Assembly (NCBI GenBank): GCA_950295325.1
Contig: OX485804.1
Coordinates: forward strand, 1,612,001-1,676,000
Direction of reading: 5' to 3'
DNA: 64,000 nucleotides
Source: Polytrichum commune
Lineage: Eukaryota > Streptophyta > Polytrichopsida > Polytrichales > Polytrichaceae
The notes beneath the pieces are model-generated. The model saw only the letters and a program-made list of their open reading frames with translations, did not search any database and was not told where the DNA came from. Positions 58,669 to 64,000 of the stretch are shown here, piece after piece; the first letter of the stretch is position 1, and every line of letters begins with the position of its first letter. A program made the translations under genes and the position numbers.

Positions 58669-60239
58669 TTAAAAACCCTAAAAAAGAGTGATGTTGGCCA
58701 TCTGACCAAACCAATTGAATCGGTGGTTACTTTCGGAAACATCGATGATATCAAAACCAGAAATTTTAGCTCAGCTTCAGATGTACTGTTAGTGGCTTCT
58801 TTCTTTGTTGATCTGCTAGTTTTTTGGTAGGCTCGAAGAAAGATTCATACTAATTAATGAAGGTGTGGTTTAGAGAGGATTCAGTTGCGCCCACGATTTG
58901 GGTTTATAGAGGATTCACGGAATTCACAGAATTCACAGCAAGAAAGCAAGTTAGAAAGAAACAAAGAAAGAATTAAAGAAAACAAATTTGGGCGACCAGA
59001 TTATGATGGTGGCCTGCAACCGCTGCAGAAAGTCGTTTTGAAGCTTTCTGCGGGTAGTTCAATGTTAAGGCTGTGAAACACAAGAGTTGCAATCCGGGAC
59101 AATGTCAGGCTTCCTGATTGTATAATAAACAGCGCTTCTTCTCCGTTTCGACTGTTAGTCTATTGTACTTCGGTTCATTGTCTTGAAGGATGATCATGTT
59201 GTAGGGGTTTTCGTTCAACTTAAATATCTGTTGAGTTTTTTTGCAATGCTCGAATCTTGTGTGTAGCACTTCAATCTTCGTCACGGTTGCAATGTGGACG
59301 TCCCAAACTGAGCTGAATGATTTCAAGAATTGACTAGTTGGTCTGGGAAACTTGCATAAAGCTAATTAAGGTACCATTTGTAGCAGCGATACATAGTTAA
59401 AAATTGGTGACTTCATTGCACTGAACTGGTATCCCTCATGTACATTGTCAGAATGGTTACCAGAGTGTGTTTAGGCTTTTGCACAAAGTCATTTAGAGAA
59501 AGATTGCCTTGATTTATTCCCTGAATACCGAAACGTAGAATAAAATCTTGACATTAGAGCTCTCATAGCACTCCCTTCTTGGAAGGTGGATTAGGTCAAA
59601 TCTGAACTCATCAGACTCCCCTTAAACAACCTCCATCTTAATTGACAGCTTGAGGCTCGAGGGTATAACGTAGGTGATTAGCAAGAGTGTAGGTCCCAGC
59701 TGAATACCTACCAATCCCCAAATCTACCTGGGAGGCTGGCGATTCCTCATACCTTGGAGGTCTCACAAAGTCATTCGTTATTGAAATCATAGTTTCTTCG
59801 AAGAATGTATTGCACTCTAAGTATCATTCGAGTGGCTATAGAGGGCACATGAGCTCACTCTTAGAATCAGTTAATAAAGTTCTCATCTGCACGTGGCTCG
59901 AGGTCAGTAGGTAGCCCTATTGCTTGAAATAAGCTTGAATTTCACTAAGTGCTACCAAAGAAAGTTCATCACATATTTCAGCTCCAATAATTACCATGAA
60001 TTGCGCAATGACTTACGACGAGGAGATGACAGAGGATTGGAAGTCAATCCTGCAATGGGACAATCTTGTTTATGTCCTCTTTCTTACGCATAACTTGTGT
60101 CATCTTATATTAAGATTGAATGACGACCTCAAGTATTCGGAGATGTCTTAAGGTTATCTGCTGTGTAATGGAACTCCATCAAATCTGGTATAAGGAAACA
60201 CTTCTAAAGGGGATGGCGACACATATGGAAACGCTAGTC
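58669..60239. other. 3' flank of AMT1 and intergenic DNA
   Basis: Probable 3' UTR for the first few hundred bases. No further gene recognised. Confidence 0.4.
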
Positions 60240-60556
60240 TCAAAACAGAGATCGGTGGGCCACGGTAAAAGAAGCTTGGCCTTGACATGTGCCTAACCTT
60301 GAGGAGTTTTGGTTCCAAGGTTGGACCCTTTTTTTTTGGTTTTTTATCTTGGTTTATCAAACTCTGTTTTGAAACCTACATTTTTGAACGCGTGTGGCTT
60401 TTACATGTAAGGTTTAAAATCTCCGTTTCCAATCGGAGTTGAAAACGAACGGTTTTAACCATTAAATGAGGGAACAACCTTGAAACCACGCTTCTCAAGG
60501 TTAGGTCAAGGGTCAAATTCTTTTACCTAGGCCCACCAATCTCCATTTCAAAATTT
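60240..60556. mobile_element. foldback/MITE-like element, about 317 bp
   Basis: The left arm (60240-60345; GATCGGTGGGCC, GGTAAAAGAA, CCTAACCTTGAGGAG, TTCCAAGGTTG) is answered in inverse order by the right arm (60460-60556; CAACCTTGAAACC, CTTCTCAAGGTTAGG, TTCTTTTACC, GGCCCACCAATCTC). The arms are about 100 bp and imperfect, around a centre of about 115 bp. No coding capacity. Confidence 0.8.
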
Positions 60557-62425
60557 GGCATTATCAAATGTTGTGTGGCCTCCACATAAGTTGATCAAAG
60601 CAAGTGCATTGGTTGTTGACCTCCTATAGCGGGCATTTTAGATTTTTTCATCAATAGGTTTAGGTTGTAAAAACCCTCAGGTAACGAAGTATGTGCAAAG
60701 TACATAGCTTCAATCCTTTCATTTACCAAAGCTTTGATCTAAATTTGTGCGCTGACATGATTAAACTTCGCAAGTGTCTCTAGAGTTGCTTTGGATCTTT
60801 ATGACACTTGGGCGAGCCGATCCTTTCAAGTGGAATGGATTGCCTTCCCAAAAAATGCACACTTGGGAAAGTATGCATCAATATCAATGCATTGTATAGA
60901 GTATTGTACAAGCTTAGTGTATCTCACATGTAAGAACCCCTTCACTGAGGTGTGTCACATGCTCTGGCCTTGAAGTTCTCTTCCGTATCATGTTTTTCTA
61001 CATGACAATTTGAGGATGATTAAATGTGTGGCGTGATCATATTTCTGTGCATGCTCTGTTACACGACACTTGTACAATCAGTATACACCGCCAATGATGC
61101 AATGAATTTCAAATGTTTACTCCAATAATCTTTGCACAACTTTTTTTTAGAAGTTATGCCCTTCAAGAGGGTGTCCACCATTGCACTTTGAATTTCCCAT
61201 ATGCCTATGAGTTCTTATCATATTCTGTCAGTGTTTGTGCTCTCCCAAGCCACACATGTTTAGATTTATGTTTTGCATCATGTCTTATCAATAGAAAATC
61301 CCCTACCAGTATGTCCTTCCGTGAAAGGTGTGCATATGTGCTGAATAAATATGGACTTACAGAACGTAGATTTTGTGCGATGATTTCCAGTGCTATGAGT
61401 TGAGCATTCAAGATAACCCACCACCTACTGAAATTTTGGCAGTGCGATTTTCCTGAAGCTCATACTGTAGATTCAAACATTATTCTCATCAACCAGGTGA
61501 GGTGACAGATGTGCACAAAATTGGAGATTAGCCCTAGATCTTCAAGTTCTATCAATCTCTCTGGCTGATTGCAATTTGCCATACATCAGCAACAAATTTT
61601 GCAGTACTAACGAGTCATTGATTATATAATTATGTTGCCTTAGGCCTCCTCCACACCATTGAGTCAGTATCATAGACGGATATACAAGGACGTATATAGC
61701 TCAAGTGACCAAAAGCTTTATTGATTTTCATGGTAGCAGATTGCTACATGTAAAGTACCACTATTGTGACCCAATGCCAAATGCACCGGACCCCTGAGGG
61801 AGGGGACTTGTAACCATGTGCGATCGCTCATCCATGAGCAAAAGGGTTATTTGAACTCGTTACGATTTTGCTTCCATTGAGGCACAATATAATCCATAAT
61901 TTCCAGTCTGTCCATGAGCTGATCTTAAGCTGATAGAAGGTGAGATTTCAAAAACAAATTGTCATAGGATGCATACAATTGAAGATGCAACATGTGCGTG
62001 GTGAATAAAAAACACTTATAACTGTGTAGTCCACTTTGGTGGCGATTACCATGCAATTTGAGAGGAAGTCAACAACACTACATTTCAAAAGCCCAGTTCT
62101 GATCAATTTATATTTTGTATGCATCAAGTAGATAAACAAACGTCAACCTAAGATATCAACATCTCAAGTGACGACAAGGTAAGTTCACGACACCCTGGGA
62201 TCAGTTTGTGCCTGACCTAAACCTTCTAAGCATTTGCAAACCCAAAAGGACAGTCATACTCACCTACAAAACATGGACATAATCAAGTGGCAACCTCTCA
62301 TAATTCCACACCCGTCATCGCTACCTTTCTTCAGACAAAGCCTTCTCCCGTCTACCAAGGTCCAACTCAAAGAACGCAGTTTAAAGAAATATGCATGTGC
62401 CAAACGAACTATTCTTTCGCCTTTT
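60557..62425. other. no recognised gene
   Basis: Frames up to 96 codons (61113-61403) without domains. The segment near 62405-62455 contains a 19-bp GAA(C/G)TATTCTTTCGCCTTT block twice. Confidence 0.4.
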
Positions 62426-62729
62426 AGAGCGAAGTATTCTTTCGCCTTTCACTAAAGAATACCGTGCGCTGGTTACATTCACCGGCATATCCCAATTTTT
62501 GGACTGCCTCTTTCGGGGCCCAACCAAGAAATCATAAGCAGGAGATTACATCTGTGACATGGGCAATTGAAGTGTCTCCAAACGCGAGCCGAGTGCAAAG
62601 TGTCACCAGGTGAATACTACGGAACAGTTGTCTTCTCAATTCTGCTTGAGAACTGGAACTTTATCTTGCAGTGCAATCACAGGATTCACTAGATTGTAGC
62701 TAAGCTAAAGTGTAGGGAGGGAGATTAGA
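62426..62729. repeat. direct repeat pair, left copy (about 304 bp)
   Basis: It matches 63261-63567 along its whole length, from AGAGCGAA(G/C)TATT to GGGAGGGAGATTAG, with shared blocks ACTAAAGAATACCGTGC, GGGCAATTGAAGTGT and CACTAGATTGTAGCTAAGC. The copies are visibly diverged. Confidence 0.88.
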
Positions 62730-63260
62730 GAACCTCTGTGGATTGACCTAATCGAAATTGATTTGCAAGATCAGGTGTTGCGAAAATCCTGCGTTTTCAA
62801 TTTTGCCGCCTCTGATCGGTTCTTGCCTGAAACATTGATGCTTTCCTCTTGTGCCGCAAGCAAAGTAAAGTCAGGGAACCGAAATGCTGCAAAATGCAAG
62901 CAAACTGTAAAGCATCAAGTTGGCACTACGGCACAGTTTCGCTTTCTCAGCTCCTTCTTGCAATTTGCAACTCAAAGCACAGGACTGAGATATCTATCAT
63001 TACCAAGTCAATTTTGAAATTGATTTAGAGTGATTCCATTACTAAGTAAAATTCTCACCCTTGAGATGTTCAGAAATATCAATGGTCACAGGTCCTCAAG
63101 CTCTAGTGTAGAGTGCCCCTAACTCATTTCGCTCACATCTCCTCAAAAACAAGATAGAGAGCATTCCGGAGATTGTCCCATATCGCTTGTGCGCAACGCT
63201 CAATCGTATATAAAGTCGCACCCTTCCTGATAGATAATTACACAGCCGGGTGCTCAGCAC
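62730..63260. other. spacer between direct repeats
   Basis: A sequence of about 530 bp holds frames of 84-88 codons but no recognised protein. Confidence 0.4.
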
Positions 63261-63567
63261 AGAGCGAACTATTTTTTCGCCTTTTACTAAAGAATACCGT
63301 GCACTGGGTACATTCACCGGTATATCCCATTTTTTGGACTGCCCCTCTTTGGGCCCAACCAAGGAAACATAAGCAGGAAATTACACCTGTGCCATGGGCA
63401 ATTGAAGTGTTTCCAAGACGAGCCAAGTGCAAGGTGTCTGTCATCAGGTGAGTACTACGGCATAGTTGTCTTCTCAATTCTGCTTGCAAACTGTAACTTT
63501 ATCTTGCAGTGCAAGCACAGGATCCACTAGATTGTAGCTAAGCCAAAGAGTAGGGAGGGAGATTAGG
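63261..63567. repeat. direct repeat pair, right copy (about 307 bp)
   Basis: Second copy of the 62426 unit, 835 bp downstream in the same orientation. It ends next to a telo-box-like GATTAGGGTTTAGGG at about 63561-63575. Confidence 0.88.
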
Positions 63568-64000
63568 GTTTAGGGTTTTCCTCCAATTGAATACCAAATG
63601 AAAGATGTCCCAGCTTTGTTCAAGTTGAATGGCCAGAATTTATACATCCAATAAATACAAGACAAACGAAAAATCTTACATCGAGATGTAATAAGCTTAT
63701 GCAAACCTCGAATCAGGTCAAATTGACCGCTTATTGAGTGCCACAAGTGGCGGCTTATCAACTGAATACACACATAATTAATCACACACATAAAGGCATG
63801 TGATTAATACACATCCAAACCTCTATATTTGACCTAGCTAAACACAACCACTAGGTAGCTTGAACCTAATCATTCTCCTGTACAAGACATACGTTAGATA
63901 ATTATCGTAACTATGATGCTACATATATGAAGACTTAGTAACTATGACTCATGTGGAACCAATGTAGAGTACTTCGCCACATTTTGTCATTGCAACGTAC
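63568..64000. other. no recognised gene
   Basis: AT-rich sequence after the telo-box-like motif. No further feature is supported. Confidence 0.4.

Overview
The window looks like nuclear DNA of a land plant. Genes have short GT-AG introns and the background is AT-rich. Recognisable genes are plant-type: an L-type lectin receptor kinase, an AMT1 ammonium transporter, a DEAH9/DHX35-type RNA helicase, an organellar Mini-RNase III and a plant-type FHA protein. Gene density (about one per 10 kb), compact introns and the mix of LINE, CACTA-like, hAT and SWIM-domain relics suggest a seed-free plant, perhaps a moss. That placement is an inference with low confidence.

Layout. 1-8.4 kb: mostly unassigned DNA with two tandem duplications and a doubtful minus-strand exon pair (4.4-5.1 kb). 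8.4-11 kb: FHA-domain gene, minus strand, five exons resolved, ending in half of a PBZ zinc finger. 12.2-14.7 kb: six-exon Mini-RNase III gene, minus strand. 15-35 kb: transposon-rich block with a 1.5-kb TIR element, an intronless GC-rich cysteine-rich gene I cannot identify (19.6-20.7 kb), a LINE relic, a perfect 42-nt palindrome, a CACTA-like region with TGACTA/TAGTCA clusters, and a hAT transposase tail. 35.7-38.0 kb: intronless lectin receptor kinase. 40.9-44.7 kb: five-exon DEAH helicase. 45.3-50.3 kb: decayed SWIM zinc-finger element. 50.3-56.3 kb: repeats and MITE-like elements. 56.3-58.7 kb: two-exon AMT1 gene. 58.7-64 kb: no recognised gene, a foldback element and a 305-bp direct repeat pair.

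The genes do not form a pathway. Their functions are DNA-damage/PAR signalling (FHA-PBZ), organellar RNA processing (Mini-RNase III), surface perception (lectin kinase), splicing (DEAH9) and ammonium uptake (AMT1).

The most unusual pattern is structural. All four intron-containing genes have direct tandem duplications (period about 130-300 bp) in their first or only intron. In the FHA and helicase genes the repeat unit includes the exon 1/intron 1 boundary, so extra 5' splice-site copies sit in the intron. The helicase promoter is a separate tandem array running into the start-codon region, and the AMT1 upstream region holds repeated promoter-like modules. I saw no comparable tandem arrays in the transposon block at 15-35 kb. 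The second point of interest is the unidentified GC-rich gene at 19.6-20.7 kb.
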